From SKLM01 sp964450435 (lineage in GTDB: Bacteria; Chloroflexota; Anaerolineae; B4-G1): DNA of 64,000 bases. This document shows, piece after piece, positions 1 to 8,389 of this stretch. How positions within the stretch are numbered: position 1 is the stretch's first letter; each line of letters begins with the position of its first letter. A program made the translations under genes and the position numbers. Location of the stretch: positions 1 to 64,000 of the forward strand of contig CAYVCX010000006.1 of assembly GCA_964450435.1 (NCBI GenBank), in the 5' to 3' direction. The notes under the pieces were generated by a model. The model was not told where the DNA came from. It saw nothing but the letters and a program-made list of their open reading frames with translations, and made no database searches.

Positions 1-71
1 ATCACGTCGATTGTAGGATAATCTCGCGTCCCTGCAACCCTTTCAAATTGTCTGCAGCTTGAGGAGTGCTC

Positions 72-100
72 TTGACGGCAGTCCTGTGCGCAAGTATAAT
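72..100 (+). promoter_or_regulatory. Sigma-70-type promoter for moaB-moeA
   Basis: TTGACG at 72-77 and a perfect TATAAT at 95-100 are separated by 17 bp. Transcription would start near 107, giving a 5' leader of about 55 nt before the moaB start codon at 163. Confidence 0.75.
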
Positions 101-162
101 GCACAGTGATGGGCTGACGTCACACCTCTTCAAAACTCAACCAGAAGGAGTTTCCTAGCGTT

Positions 163-666
163 ATGAACCCGATTCAAGCCGCCGTCGTCACGGTCAGTGA
201 CAAGGGATTCACGGGCCAACGAGAGGACGTTAGCGGCCCTGTGCTGGCAGAGCTGGTGCGCGAGATGGGCGCTGAGGTCGTCCGCCAGGCAATCGTCCCA
301 GACGAGCGGGACGAGATTGTGGCACTGTTGATCGCGCTGGCGGATGGGATGGCGTTGGACCTGGTGATGACGACGGGTGGCACGGGTGTGACCCCGCGGG
401 ATGTCACCCCGGAGGCGACCAGGGCGGTCATCAAGCGCGAGATCCCGGGGCTGGCGGAGGTGCTCCGGTTCAACGGTTACCGGCACACGCCGCTGGCGGT
501 CATCTCTCGGGGCGTCGCCGGGGTACGGGGAGGGACGTTGATCGTGAACCTGCCCGGCAATCCTCAGGCCGTGCGCGAGGGGATGGAGACGCTGTCATCG
601 ATCCTGCCCCACGCCGTCCAGATGATCCGCGGTGAGGATACCGAACACGACCATGTCGAGCGTTGA
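163..666 (+). CDS. moaB: Molybdopterin adenylyltransferase family protein (MoaB/Mog)
   Basis: This 167-residue protein belongs to the MoaB/Mog family, which adenylates molybdopterin before metal insertion in molybdenum-cofactor synthesis in the cytoplasm. The sequence shows the fold throughout: the N-terminal VVTVSDKG strand, a central MTTGGTGVTPRD nucleotide/pterin-binding loop (about residues 70-81) and the later LIVNLPGNPQAVREG segment. The length matches MoaB rather than the longer Mog. The ATG at 163 is chosen because AGAAGGAG lies at 143-150, and a consensus promoter sits upstream. moeA follows 44 bp downstream on the same strand, so the two act in consecutive steps and are probably co-transcribed. 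MoaB and Mog cannot be separated with certainty from sequence alone. Confidence 0.93.
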   Translation: MNPIQAAVVTVSDKGFTGQREDVSGPVLAELVREMGAEVVRQAIVPDERDEIVALLIALADGMALDLVMTTGGTGVTPRDVTPEATRAVIKREIPGLAEVLRFNGYRHTPLAVISRGVAGVRGGTLIVNLPGNPQAVREGMETLSSILPHAVQMIRGEDTEHDHVER

Positions 667-710
667 GCTTCGTGCAGGCAGTCACGCTGTGAGGTCGCGG
701 GGAGGAGGCC

Positions 711-1928
711 ATGGCTAGAGCCGAACGGCCTGTGCTCAGCGTCGAGGAGGCACGGGAGCAGATCCTCGCCCGTGTGCATGTGCTGGAGACGGAGTTCGTC
801 CCCCTTCTGGACGCCGCTGACCGGGTCCTTACCGAGTGTGTTGCTGCCGACCGGGATATCCCTCCGGTGACGAACGCGGCGATGGATGGCTATGCCGTCC
901 GGGGTGAGGACATGGGCGGCGACGTGGTGCGGCTGCGGGTGATCGGCGAGGTAGCGGCAGGGCACGAGTCCGAGGTGAGGGTGGAACCGGGTGAGGCGGT
1001 ACGCATCATGACCGGCGCTCCGGTGCCCGAGGGCGCAGATACGGTGGTGCGTTTTGAGCGGACTAAGGTGGAGAATGACCACGTGGTGATCCTCCAGCCG
1101 CCCTCCCGGGGGAAGAACGTCCGTCAGGCCGGAGAGGACGTCCGTGCGGGCCAGGTGATCCTGGCGCGCGGGAAGGTGCTGCGGCCACAGGAGATCGGGA
1201 TGCTCGCGGCGGTGGGACACCTGGAGGTGGCCGTGGTCTGCCGGCCGCGGGTGGCGATTCTGGGTACCGGGGACGAAGTGGTGCCGCCGGAGCAGCCGCC
1301 GGGCCCCAGTCAGATCCGCGACGCGAACTCCTACACCGTCGCTGCGCAGGTGCGGCGGTACGGCGGCGTCCCGCTGATCCTGGGGGTGGCGCACGATCGG
1401 GAGGAGCTGGTGCGGCAGCGCATGCGACAGGCGCTGGAGAGCGAGGCTGACTTCATCATCACATCGGGCGGGGTCTCGGTGGGCGACTTCGACCTGGTGA
1501 AGCAGGTGATGCAGGCGCAGGGTGAGATGCACTTCTGGTCGCTGAACATGAAGCCCGGGCGGCCGATGGCTTTTGGTGACATAGAGGGGGTGCCCTTGCT
1601 TGGGCTCGCCGGCAACCCGGTGGCGGCGATGATCAGCACAGAGCTGTATGCCCGACCAGCGCTGCTCAAGATGCAGGGGTTCACGAGATGGGACCGGCCC
1701 ACGGTGCGGGCGAGGCTGACCCAGGCGATCGGGCGTAAGGACGGGCGGCGTCATTATCTGCGGGTAACCCTGCAAGACACGGACGGCGGCCGCAAGGCGA
1801 CGCTGACCGGTGATCAGGGTTCCGGAATCCTCAACTCGCTGGTGCAGGCGGACGGCCTGGCAGTCATCCCCGAGGATGCGCGCCACCTGCCCGCGGGCGC
1901 CGAGGTCGACGTCATTCTGCTGGAGTAG
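711..1928 (+). CDS. moeA: Molybdopterin molybdotransferase MoeA
   Basis: MoeA inserts molybdate into adenylated molybdopterin, releasing AMP and finishing the basic molybdenum cofactor. The 405-residue length is typical. Visible hallmarks are the N-terminal substrate region AAMDGYAVRGEDM, the IMTGAPVPEGADTVVRFE segment near residue 100, the MPT-binding MoeA/MoaB-like domain with ITSGGVSVGDFDLVK near residue 245, the KPGRPMAFG and LAGNPVAAM stretches, and a C-terminal beta-barrel domain. GGAGGAGG at 701-708 supports the ATG at 711. It follows moaB closely, so adenylation and metal insertion are encoded together. No truncation or substitution is evident. Confidence 0.95.
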   Translation: MARAERPVLSVEEAREQILARVHVLETEFVPLLDAADRVLTECVAADRDIPPVTNAAMDGYAVRGEDMGGDVVRLRVIGEVAAGHESEVRVEPGEAVRIMTGAPVPEGADTVVRFERTKVENDHVVILQPPSRGKNVRQAGEDVRAGQVILARGKVLRPQEIGMLAAVGHLEVAVVCRPRVAILGTGDEVVPPEQPPGPSQIRDANSYTVAAQVRRYGGVPLILGVAHDREELVRQRMRQALESEADFIITSGGVSVGDFDLVKQVMQAQGEMHFWSLNMKPGRPMAFGDIEGVPLLGLAGNPVAAMISTELYARPALLKMQGFTRWDRPTVRARLTQAIGRKDGRRHYLRVTLQDTDGGRKATLTGDQGSGILNSLVQADGLAVIPEDARHLPAGAEVDVILLE

Positions 1929-1969
1929 CCAGGCTCGAAGGCTACGCTCGTCCTGTTGATGGAGGTGAG

Positions 1970-2119
1970 ATGATGCTGTCCATGGGTTTCGCTGAACTGC
2001 TGATCGCGGTTCTGGTACTGCTGATCAGCTTCACGATGCCAACGGCTGTGTTGGTGGTGGGGGTGCTCATCTACCGGAGGCTCGGCCGGATCGAGCGGGC
2101 ATTAGAGCGGCGCGAATAA
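1970..2119 (+). CDS. Small single-pass membrane protein (49 aa)
   Basis: A 49-codon reading frame starts at ATG 1970, with a second ATG directly after it, and ends at TAA 2117-2119. GGAGGTGAG at 1961-1969 is a good ribosome site, although close to the first ATG. The predicted peptide has a long hydrophobic stretch (about residues 8-35, rich in Leu, Ile and Val, with a Met-Pro break near 23) and then a basic, charged tail with RRLGRIERALERRE. It therefore looks like a membrane-anchored peptide with a short cytoplasmic amphipathic helix. It lies between moeA (41 bp upstream) and the DUF1786 gene (51 bp downstream) on the same strand. I do not recognise a family. Confidence 0.55.
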   Translation: MMLSMGFAELLIAVLVLLISFTMPTAVLVVGVLIYRRLGRIERALERRE

Positions 2120-2170
2120 GGCGCCTGCGGACACGTGTTTCGCGAGGCGGAGGAGGGTTTCAGCAGCCCA

Positions 2171-3223
2171 ATGATCCGGGAGCGCATCCTGGCCATCGAC
2201 GTCGGCGCCGGCACTCAGGACATCTTGATCTGGGAGGCCGATCAGCCGATGGAGAACAGCGTCAAGCTGGTCCTTCCGTCGTGGACCACGGTGCTGGCCC
2301 GGCGCGTGAAGGAGGCCACGAGAGAGGGGCGGCCAGTATTCCTCACCGGCAACCTTATGGGAGGGGGCCCGATCGTCAGCGCTATGAAGCGTCACCTGCG
2401 AGCGGGCTATGCGGTCTACGTCACTCCGCGCGCCGCCCTGACCGTGCGAGACAGCCTGGATCAGGTTCGCGAGCGAGGGTACGCGATACTTGCGGAGGGA
2501 GAGCGACCACCAGCGGATCCCGATCTGCTGACCCTGCGCACGCGGGATGTGGATCTGGACGTGCTGGCGAGAGGGTTGGACCCGCTGGACGTGGAGATTC
2601 CACAGACCGTCGCCGTGGCGGTACAGGATCACGGTGAATGCCTGGAGGGTTCCAACCGCCGACTCCGCTTCGAGTTGTGGCAGGACTTCGTCGACGGCGG
2701 GGGGCGCATGATTGACCTGGTCTACCAGGAACCACCGGCTTGCTATACTCGCATGCTGGCGGTGCAGCGCGACGCGCCGGGCGCGATTCTGATGGACACG
2801 GGTTCGGCGGCGCTGTGGGGCATTCTGGAGGACGACCGGGCAGCGGCACACCGAGATGAGGGCTTCATCCTGGTCAACGTGGGCAACCAGCACGCGCTGG
2901 CCGTGCTCCTGCGGGGAGAGCGGATCCTCGGGCTGTTCGAGCATCATACGGTGCTGATGGATGGGAAGAAGCTCCAGCGATTGGTGGAGAAGCTCCGCTC
3001 TGGGACGCTGACCAACGAGGAGGTCTATGCTGACCACGGGCACGGCGCCTACGTCCACGGGGATTATGCGCCTGAGGGCGGGTTCAGCTCTGTGGTCGTA
3101 ACTGGTCCGCAGCGGCACATGGCGGAGGAGCTGAACTACGATTTTGCGGCGCCGTACGGGGATATGATGCTCACCGGCTGCTTTGGGCTGGTGGCGGCGA
3201 CACGGCGGCTGCTGGGAGAGTAG
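2171..3223 (+). CDS. DUF1786 family protein
   Basis: The product resembles DUF1786 proteins, often annotated loosely as pyruvate formate-lyase-activating-like, whose biochemical role is unknown. The N-terminus ILAIDVGAGTQDILIWE resembles the phosphate-1 loop of ASKHA (actin/hexokinase) ATPases, and a second glycine-rich element, AILMDTGSAALWGIL, occurs mid-protein. An upstream in-frame GTG at 2135 exists, but it has no ribosome site and adds residues outside the family start. ATG 2171 follows a purine-rich stretch at 2146-2157, so a 350-residue product is preferred. It is the last gene of the moaB-moeA run, and a small hairpin follows the stop codon. A role near molybdenum-cofactor or radical-enzyme maturation is inference from position only. 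Confidence 0.8.
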   Translation: MIRERILAIDVGAGTQDILIWEADQPMENSVKLVLPSWTTVLARRVKEATREGRPVFLTGNLMGGGPIVSAMKRHLRAGYAVYVTPRAALTVRDSLDQVRERGYAILAEGERPPADPDLLTLRTRDVDLDVLARGLDPLDVEIPQTVAVAVQDHGECLEGSNRRLRFELWQDFVDGGGRMIDLVYQEPPACYTRMLAVQRDAPGAILMDTGSAALWGILEDDRAAAHRDEGFILVNVGNQHALAVLLRGERILGLFEHHTVLMDGKKLQRLVEKLRSGTLTNEEVYADHGHGAYVHGDYAPEGGFSSVVVTGPQRHMAEELNYDFAAPYGDMMLTGCFGLVAATRRLLGE

Positions 3224-3229
3224 GCTGCC

Positions 3230-3250
3230 CCGGGATTCTCCCGGACTTTT
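3230..3250 (+). terminator. Weak intrinsic terminator after the DUF1786 gene
   Basis: A perfect 6-bp stem (CCGGGA at 3230-3235 with TCCCGG at 3239-3244, TTC loop) is followed by ACTTTT. The stem is short and the T tract is only four bases. Confidence 0.4.
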
Positions 3251-3584
3251 GTCTGCGAAAGGATGCTGACTGCAGCCTCAGATCACGGGCAGAACGCGTC
3301 CGAGCGGCAGAGGAGAGAGAGGATTCTCCTCGTGGCGGGAGTGGCGATGTCTCGCCGGGACGAGATTCGTCCATCTCGCTCGGGTGGGAATGACAGGGGT
3401 GGGCGGTTGGCTCTGCTTCGTTACGGTCGGGATGGCGAGAGCACCGATTTCTCGCACTGTGACGGGGCGTCTGCGCGACAGGTTGTCCCAGAGTGGCACA
3501 GGCGGTCGCTGGGCTAAGTCAGAGGGTTGCGGCCAGCCAGCAGATGGTATAGCGGCTGGAGTTGACTGACCGGAGGTGCGGAGC
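3251..3584. other. Gene-less stretch with a possible degraded dispersed repeat
   Basis: No convincing gene is seen in these 334 bases. The stretch at about 3360-3398 (GAGATTC, then CTCGCT, then GGAATGACA) looks like one end of the short palindromic repeat seen more fully at 30194-30297. GGAGGTG at 3572-3578 is the ribosome site of the next gene. Confidence 0.3.
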
Positions 3585-4355
3585 ATGACAGAGCAACCGC
3601 TCAAGAGCTATCTCATCGACATGGACGGCGTGCTGGTGAGCGGGAGCACGTTGATTCCCGGCGCCGACGAGTTCCTCGAGCGGCTAGTCCGGCGCCACAT
3701 AGAGTTCTTGGTGCTTACCAACAACCCCCTGTATACGCCGGGCGACCTGGCCCATCGTCTGGCCACCAAGGGCCTCGACGTTCCACCCGAGCGGATCTTT
3801 ACCTCCGCCATGGCAACCGCCCGCTTCCTGGAGGCCCAGAAGCGGAATGGCACAGCCTTCGTGATTGGGGAGAGTGGTCTTACCACGGCGGTCCACAATG
3901 CGGGCTTCGTCATCACCGACACGGATCCCGAGTACGTGGTGCTGGGCGAGACCAACGCGTACAACTTCGGCCAGATCACAAAGGCCGTTCGTCTGATCGC
4001 TGCCGGCGCTCGTTTCATTGCCACCAATCCCGATCTATCGGGACCGACGGAGGAGGGCATTGTCCCTGCCTGCGGCGCCATGGCGGCCCTGATTGAGGCG
4101 GCCAGCGGCAAGAGTCCCTTCTTTGTGGGCAAGCCGAATCCGCTGATGATGCGCACTGCTCTCAACTACCTCGACGTGCATTCGGAGAACACGGTGATGA
4201 TCGGGGACCGGATGGACACGGACATCGTCGGTGGCGTGGAGAGCGGCATGGAGACGATTCTGGTCCTATCGGGCGTCACCGAACGCGAGGATGTGGATCG
4301 CTATCCGTACCAGCCGACGCGCATCGTGCGGTCGGTTGCCGAGATCGAGTTGTGA
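3585..4355 (+). CDS. HAD-IIA family phosphatase (NagD-like)
   Basis: A haloacid-dehalogenase-superfamily hydrolase of the NagD subfamily IIA, expected to dephosphorylate small phosphorylated metabolites such as nucleoside monophosphates or sugar phosphates. Motif I is DMDGVLV near residue 12, with the nucleophile and acid/base Asp pair. Motif II lies in FLVLTNNP, the cap domain occupies the middle, the motif III lysine is in [10 protein letters not shown], and motif IV is [20 protein letters not shown] at 3572-3578 selects ATG 3585, giving 256 residues, typical for the family. Its gene stands alone between two intergenic regions, so the substrate cannot be read from context. Confidence 0.9.
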   Translation: MTEQPLKSYLIDMDGVLVSGSTLIPGADEFLERLVRRHIEFLVLTNNPLYTPGDLAHRLATKGLDVPPERIFTSAMATARFLEAQKRNGTAFVIGESGLTTAVHNAGFVITDTDPEYVVLGETNAYNFGQITKAVRLIAAGARFIATNPDLSGPTEEGIVPACGAMAALIEAASGKSPFFVGKPNPLMMRTALNYLDVHSENTVMIGDRMDTDIVGGVESGMETILVLSGVTEREDVDRYPYQPTRIVRSVAEIEL

Positions 4356-4510
4356 ATCGTACCGTCAGGGTTCTGTTGCCTGGAGCGCTTTCAAGACGTG
4401 GCAGTGCAGACGCGGCGCGCTGCATCGGCTGACGCTGTGGTGTGCCAGTGCCAGAAGCGAAGGCCGAGGCACCGCGGAATTCGGTTCCACCTAACCCAAG
4501 GGAGGAAGAC

Positions 4511-6229
4511 ATGGAAAGGCCCTGGCTCTCTCATTACGAGGATGGTGTCCCGGCTGAAGTGGAGATACCAGACTACCCGGTTACGCAGAACCTGATCCAA
4601 GCCACCGAAGGGTTTCCCGATGAGACAGCCCTGATCTTCGGCAACGTCGTCGAGCCTCTCGGCAATATGCTCATGGACGCCACGATGACCTACCGGGAGC
4701 TGCTCGACCTTACCTATCGGTTCGCCGCCGCGCTTCAGCAGCTCGGCGTCCAGAGGGGCGATCGGGTGGCGGTTCATCTGCCCAATTGTCCCCAGTTCGT
4801 CATCGCTTACTACGCGACGTTGATGATCGGGGGGATTGTGGTGCCGTGCAATCCCCAGTACGTGGGCCGCGAGATCGAGCATCAGGTGAGCGATTCGGGG
4901 GCGGAGACGATCATCACGTTGAGCTTGACCTATCCCATCGTGAAAGGAGTTCGCGGTCAGACGCCGCTTAAGCACGTGATCGTCACGAACATCAAGGAGT
5001 ACTTCCCCGGCCTGCTCAAGTTCCTGTTCACGCTGACCAAGGAAAAGAAGGAGGGCCACTATCAGGACATCTCGGGCGATGCGAACACCTATTGGTTCCA
5101 GGACGTCCTGGAGAGCGCGCCCCGGACGCCTGCCCGCGTGGAAGTCGATATGGAGGACACGGCGGTATTGATGTACACGGGCGGCACAACCGGGGTGCCG
5201 AAAGCGGCGCAACTGACACATCGCAACGTCCAGGCGAACGCCGTACAGATTCATGCCTGGTTGCCCCGTATGCAGAAGGGCGAAGATACGATCCTGACCT
5301 CGCTGCCGCTCTTCCACTCTTACGGTATGACCACGTGCATGAACCTGGCCATTCTCACCGCGGGCAGCATGATTCTGATCCCCAATCCGCGGGTGATGAT
5401 GCATATCCTCAAGTCCATCAACGCACACCGTCCGACGCTCTATCCCGGTGTCCCGGCGATGTACGTGGCCATCAACAACTATCCTGAGCTAGAGAAGTTC
5501 GACGTGAGCTCGATCCGGGCGTGCATCAGTGGGGCGGCCCCGCTGCCGGTCGAGGTGCAGCAGAAGTTCCAGGAACTGACCAGGGCCCGGCTGGTCGAGG
5601 GATACGGCCTGAGCGAGGCCACGCCTGTGACCCACGCCAACCCGATCTTCGGCGAGAACCGTGTGGGAACGATTGGCCTGCCCTTCCCCAGCACCGACTC
5701 CAAGATCGTCGACGCCGAGACCGGAGAGCGGGATTTGGAACCTGGCGAGGTGGGCGAGGTGGTCGTGCGGGGACCACAGGTGATGAAGGGATACTGGCGG
5801 ATGCCGACGGAGACGGCCAACACGCTGCGGGATGGTTGGCTCCACACGGGCGATCTGGGCCGAATGGACGAGGATGGATATTTCCAGATCGTAGATCGGA
5901 AGAAGGACATGATCCTGGGCGCGGGTGGTTACAACATCTATCCGCGAGAGGTAGAAGAGGTTCTGTACGAGCACCCCAAGATACAGGAGTGCGCCGTCGT
6001 CGGGATCCCGGTCAGCGTCGAGAAGGGCGAGCGGGTGAAGGCCTACGTTGTCCTCAAGGAGGGCGAGACAGCATCTGAGGACGAGATACTCGAGTTCTGC
6101 CGGGAAAACATGGCTCGATACAAAGTCCCCAGTTTCGTGGAGTTCCGCGACGAGCTACCGAAGACGATGGTTGGGAAGATCCTGCGGCGTGTCCTGCTTG
6201 AGGAGGAGTTGGAGGAAGGAGATACGTAG
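4511..6229 (+). CDS. AMP-forming acyl-CoA ligase (long-chain fatty acid-CoA ligase type)
   Basis: A 572-residue member of the ANL (acyl-CoA synthetase/AMP-binding) superfamily, which activates a carboxylic acid with ATP to an acyl-adenylate and transfers it to CoA. The A3 phosphate loop MYTGGTTGVPKAA lies near residue 220. The A5 motif VEGYGLSEATPVTH, the A7 hinge region WLHTGDLGRMDEDGYFQIVDRKKD and the C-terminal catalytic lysine region PKTMVGKILRRVLLEE are all present. ATG 4511 is chosen because GGGAGGAAG ends two bases before it; an in-frame upstream start at 4442 lacks a ribosome site. The match pattern is that of FadD-type medium/long-chain ligases, but chain length is not readable. A strong terminator follows. 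Confidence 0.92.
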   Translation: MERPWLSHYEDGVPAEVEIPDYPVTQNLIQATEGFPDETALIFGNVVEPLGNMLMDATMTYRELLDLTYRFAAALQQLGVQRGDRVAVHLPNCPQFVIAYYATLMIGGIVVPCNPQYVGREIEHQVSDSGAETIITLSLTYPIVKGVRGQTPLKHVIVTNIKEYFPGLLKFLFTLTKEKKEGHYQDISGDANTYWFQDVLESAPRTPARVEVDMEDTAVLMYTGGTTGVPKAAQLTHRNVQANAVQIHAWLPRMQKGEDTILTSLPLFHSYGMTTCMNLAILTAGSMILIPNPRVMMHILKSINAHRPTLYPGVPAMYVAINNYPELEKFDVSSIRACISGAAPLPVEVQQKFQELTRARLVEGYGLSEATPVTHANPIFGENRVGTIGLPFPSTDSKIVDAETGERDLEPGEVGEVVVRGPQVMKGYWRMPTETANTLRDGWLHTGDLGRMDEDGYFQIVDRKKDMILGAGGYNIYPREVEEVLYEHPKIQECAVVGIPVSVEKGERVKAYVVLKEGETASEDEILEFCRENMARYKVPSFVEFRDELPKTMVGKILRRVLLEEELEEGDT

Positions 6230-6254
6230 CACCTGGAGGACGGGCGCCGACAAG

Positions 6255-6300
6255 GAACGAAGAGGGCGGAGCTAAGCTGGCTCCGCCCTCTTCGTTCTTT
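6255..6300. terminator. Strong bidirectional intrinsic terminator
   Basis: An 18-bp perfect stem (6255-6272 with 6280-6297, core GAGGGCGGAGC/GCTCCGCCCTC) closes a 7-nt loop and is followed by TTT on the plus strand. It lies between the convergent acyl-CoA ligase and ftsH genes, so it probably ends both transcripts. Confidence 0.85.
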
Positions 6301-6330
6301 CCTACGTGTTGATTCCGCAGAACGAGTATG

Positions 6331-8277
6331 CTAGGCCGGTGCTGGTGCCGGCGGCATGTCGAGGGTTGGCTTCCGGCGCTCCGGTGCCTTTCGATCCACC
6401 GGCTGTTCTGACCCCGATGGGGGCGGGGTGCTCTGAGAGGGCTCCGGTGTCACGCTGCCGGCGGTGCCCTCGAATAGCGCGGCGAACTCCTCGGCATCGA
6501 GCGTCTCGACGTCCATCAACGTCTCGGCGATGAGGTCGAGCTGCTCCCGGTACTTCGTCAAGACGTCCGTGGCTTGCTCGTGGGCTTCCTGAACGATCTG
6601 ACGGACCTCTCGATCGATCTCCTCTGCCACTGCTTCGCTGTAGTCGCGCTGCTCGCCGATTTCCTTACCGAGGAATACCAGCTCCTCCTTCTGTCCGAAG
6701 GTCATCGGCCCGAGCTTCTTGCTCATTCCATAGCGTGTCACCATGTCGCGGGCGAGCTTGGTGACACGGCTCAGGTCGTTCTCGGCGCCGGTGGTGACGT
6801 CTCCAAAGACCAGTTCCTCGGCGGTCCGCCCGCCCAGGGCGAAGGCCAGGTCGTCCTGATACTTGGCTTTGCTGACGAGATTACGATCCTCTTCGGGCAG
6901 CGCCATGGTGTAGCCAGCAGCCATACCGCGGGACACTATGGAGACCTTGTGCACGGGATCACATTTGGGTAACACGTGGGCCACGATGGCGTGACCGGCC
7001 TCGTGATAGGCCGTTATCTGTTTCTCCGTCTCTGACATCACCCGGCCCTTGCGCTCCGGCCCGGCAATGACGCGTTCGATGGACTGCTCGAACTCGGCCA
7101 TGCCGGTGACCTTCTTGTTGCGACGCGCTGCGAGAATGGCTGCCTCGTTGACGAGATTCTCAATATCGGCGCCCACGAAGCCGGGCGTCGCCTTGGCCAC
7201 CGTGTGTAGATCCACGTCGTTGGCCAGCGGCTTCCCGCGCACGTGGAGCTTTAGAATCTCCTCACGCTCCCGAATGTCGGGCCGGTTGAGGATGACGCGC
7301 CGATCGAACCTTCCTGGGCGGAGGAGGGCGGGATCCAAGATGTCGGGGCGGTTCGTAGCAGCGACGATGATCACGTTGGTGTCGGTGTCAAAGCCATCCA
7401 TCTCCACCAGGATCTGGTTCAGCGTCTGTTCCCGCTCGTCGTGGGAGCCGCCCAAGCCCGCACCGCGGTGGCGGCCGACGGCATCGATCTCGTCCAGGAA
7501 CACGATGCAGGGGCTGTGCTTTTTCGCCTGATCGAACAGGTCGCGCACGCGCGAAGCGCCCACGCCAACGAACATCTCCACGAACTCGGAACCAGAGATG
7601 GAGAAGAAGGGGACCCCGGCCTCGCCAGAGACGCCTTTCGCCAGGAGCGTCTTTCCGGTCCCGGGGGCTCCCACCAGCAGGACCCCCTTAGGAATGCGCG
7701 CGCCCAGCTGGATGAACTTCTCCGGCTGCTTCAGGAACTCGACGACCTCGCGAAGGGCCTCCTTTGCCTCTCGCACGCCCCCGACATCGTCGAAGGTCAC
7801 CGACGGTTGATCACCGCTGTGCATACGAGCCTGGCTCTTGCCAAAGGAGAGAGCCCGGCTGTTGGCGCCCTGGAACTGACGCAACATCAAATAGCCGCCG
7901 ACGAACATCGCCACTACGAGCAAGACGGATCCACCGGCACTGAGCAGCGTCATCCAGTCCGGCGGTTTGACCACTTTGAACTCGACGTTAGCCAGATCCT
8001 GCTGGGTCACTCCCAGGTCGCGCAGTTGTTCGGTGAGCGTCGCCTCGGGTCCTTTGTGAGAGATCACTTCCGTGCCGTCCACCAGATCGACGAGCAGCTT
8101 GTCATCCTCGACGCGTATTCTGGCGACGTTGCCCTCGCGCACCTGGACCGCAAGCTCTGAGAGGTCCATATCCCGAGTATCCTGTGCCTGCTGGGAGTAG
8201 AAACTATACACCAAGAACCCAACAGCTGCCAGGATGATCAGGTAGATGAACGGACTTCCCCTCGACTTAGCATTCAC
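6331..8277 (-). CDS. ftsH: ATP-dependent zinc metalloprotease FtsH
   Basis: FtsH is a membrane-anchored AAA+ protease that degrades misfolded membrane proteins and short-lived regulators. The order of parts is standard: TM1 at about residues 9-27, an extracytoplasmic domain, TM2 at about 110-132, Walker A GAPGTGKT (203-210), Walker B IVFLDEID (258-265), the second region of homology with [17 protein letters not shown], and the zinc site HEAGH (425-429). The C-terminus carries a Pro/Ser-rich tail after the protease domain. The start is GTG, supported by GGAGGAAGG just upstream. Length (648) is normal. It reads towards the acyl-CoA ligase gene and is separated from it by a shared terminator; an extended -10 promoter lies at 8356-8364. 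Confidence 0.97.
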   Translation of the reverse strand: MNAKSRGSPFIYLIILAAVGFLVYSFYSQQAQDTRDMDLSELAVQVREGNVARIRVEDDKLLVDLVDGTEVISHKGPEATLTEQLRDLGVTQQDLANVEFKVVKPPDWMTLLSAGGSVLLVVAMFVGGYLMLRQFQGANSRALSFGKSQARMHSGDQPSVTFDDVGGVREAKEALREVVEFLKQPEKFIQLGARIPKGVLLVGAPGTGKTLLAKGVSGEAGVPFFSISGSEFVEMFVGVGASRVRDLFDQAKKHSPCIVFLDEIDAVGRHRGAGLGGSHDEREQTLNQILVEMDGFDTDTNVIIVAATNRPDILDPALLRPGRFDRRVILNRPDIREREEILKLHVRGKPLANDVDLHTVAKATPGFVGADIENLVNEAAILAARRNKKVTGMAEFEQSIERVIAGPERKGRVMSETEKQITAYHEAGHAIVAHVLPKCDPVHKVSIVSRGMAAGYTMALPEEDRNLVSKAKYQDDLAFALGGRTAEELVFGDVTTGAENDLSRVTKLARDMVTRYGMSKKLGPMTFGQKEELVFLGKEIGEQRDYSEAVAEEIDREVRQIVQEAHEQATDVLTKYREQLDLIAETLMDVETLDAEEFAALFEGTAGSVTPEPSQSTPPPSGSEQPVDRKAPERRKPTLDMPPAPAPA

Positions 8278-8355
8278 AACCTTCCTCCATTCCCGAAATA
8301 GACGCTCGACGACCTTATCCGGAGCGCCCGGTCACACGTCAACTTTTGCAAGACC

Positions 8356-8364
8356 ATTATACCA
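8356..8364 (-). promoter_or_regulatory. Extended -10 promoter for ftsH
   Basis: On the minus strand TGG-TATAAT reads as an extended -10 element with a perfect hexamer (8356-8361). The -35 region (TGGCGC, 17 bp upstream) is poor. The implied leader is about 70 nt. Confidence 0.5.
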
Positions 8365-8389
8365 CAAATTAACGGCACGCGCCACCCGA

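Noticed and set aside
564..1886. Long minus-strand open frame opposite moeA
   Set aside because: It mirrors the codon structure of moeA in high-GC DNA, has His/Arg-rich low-sense composition, and matches no family.
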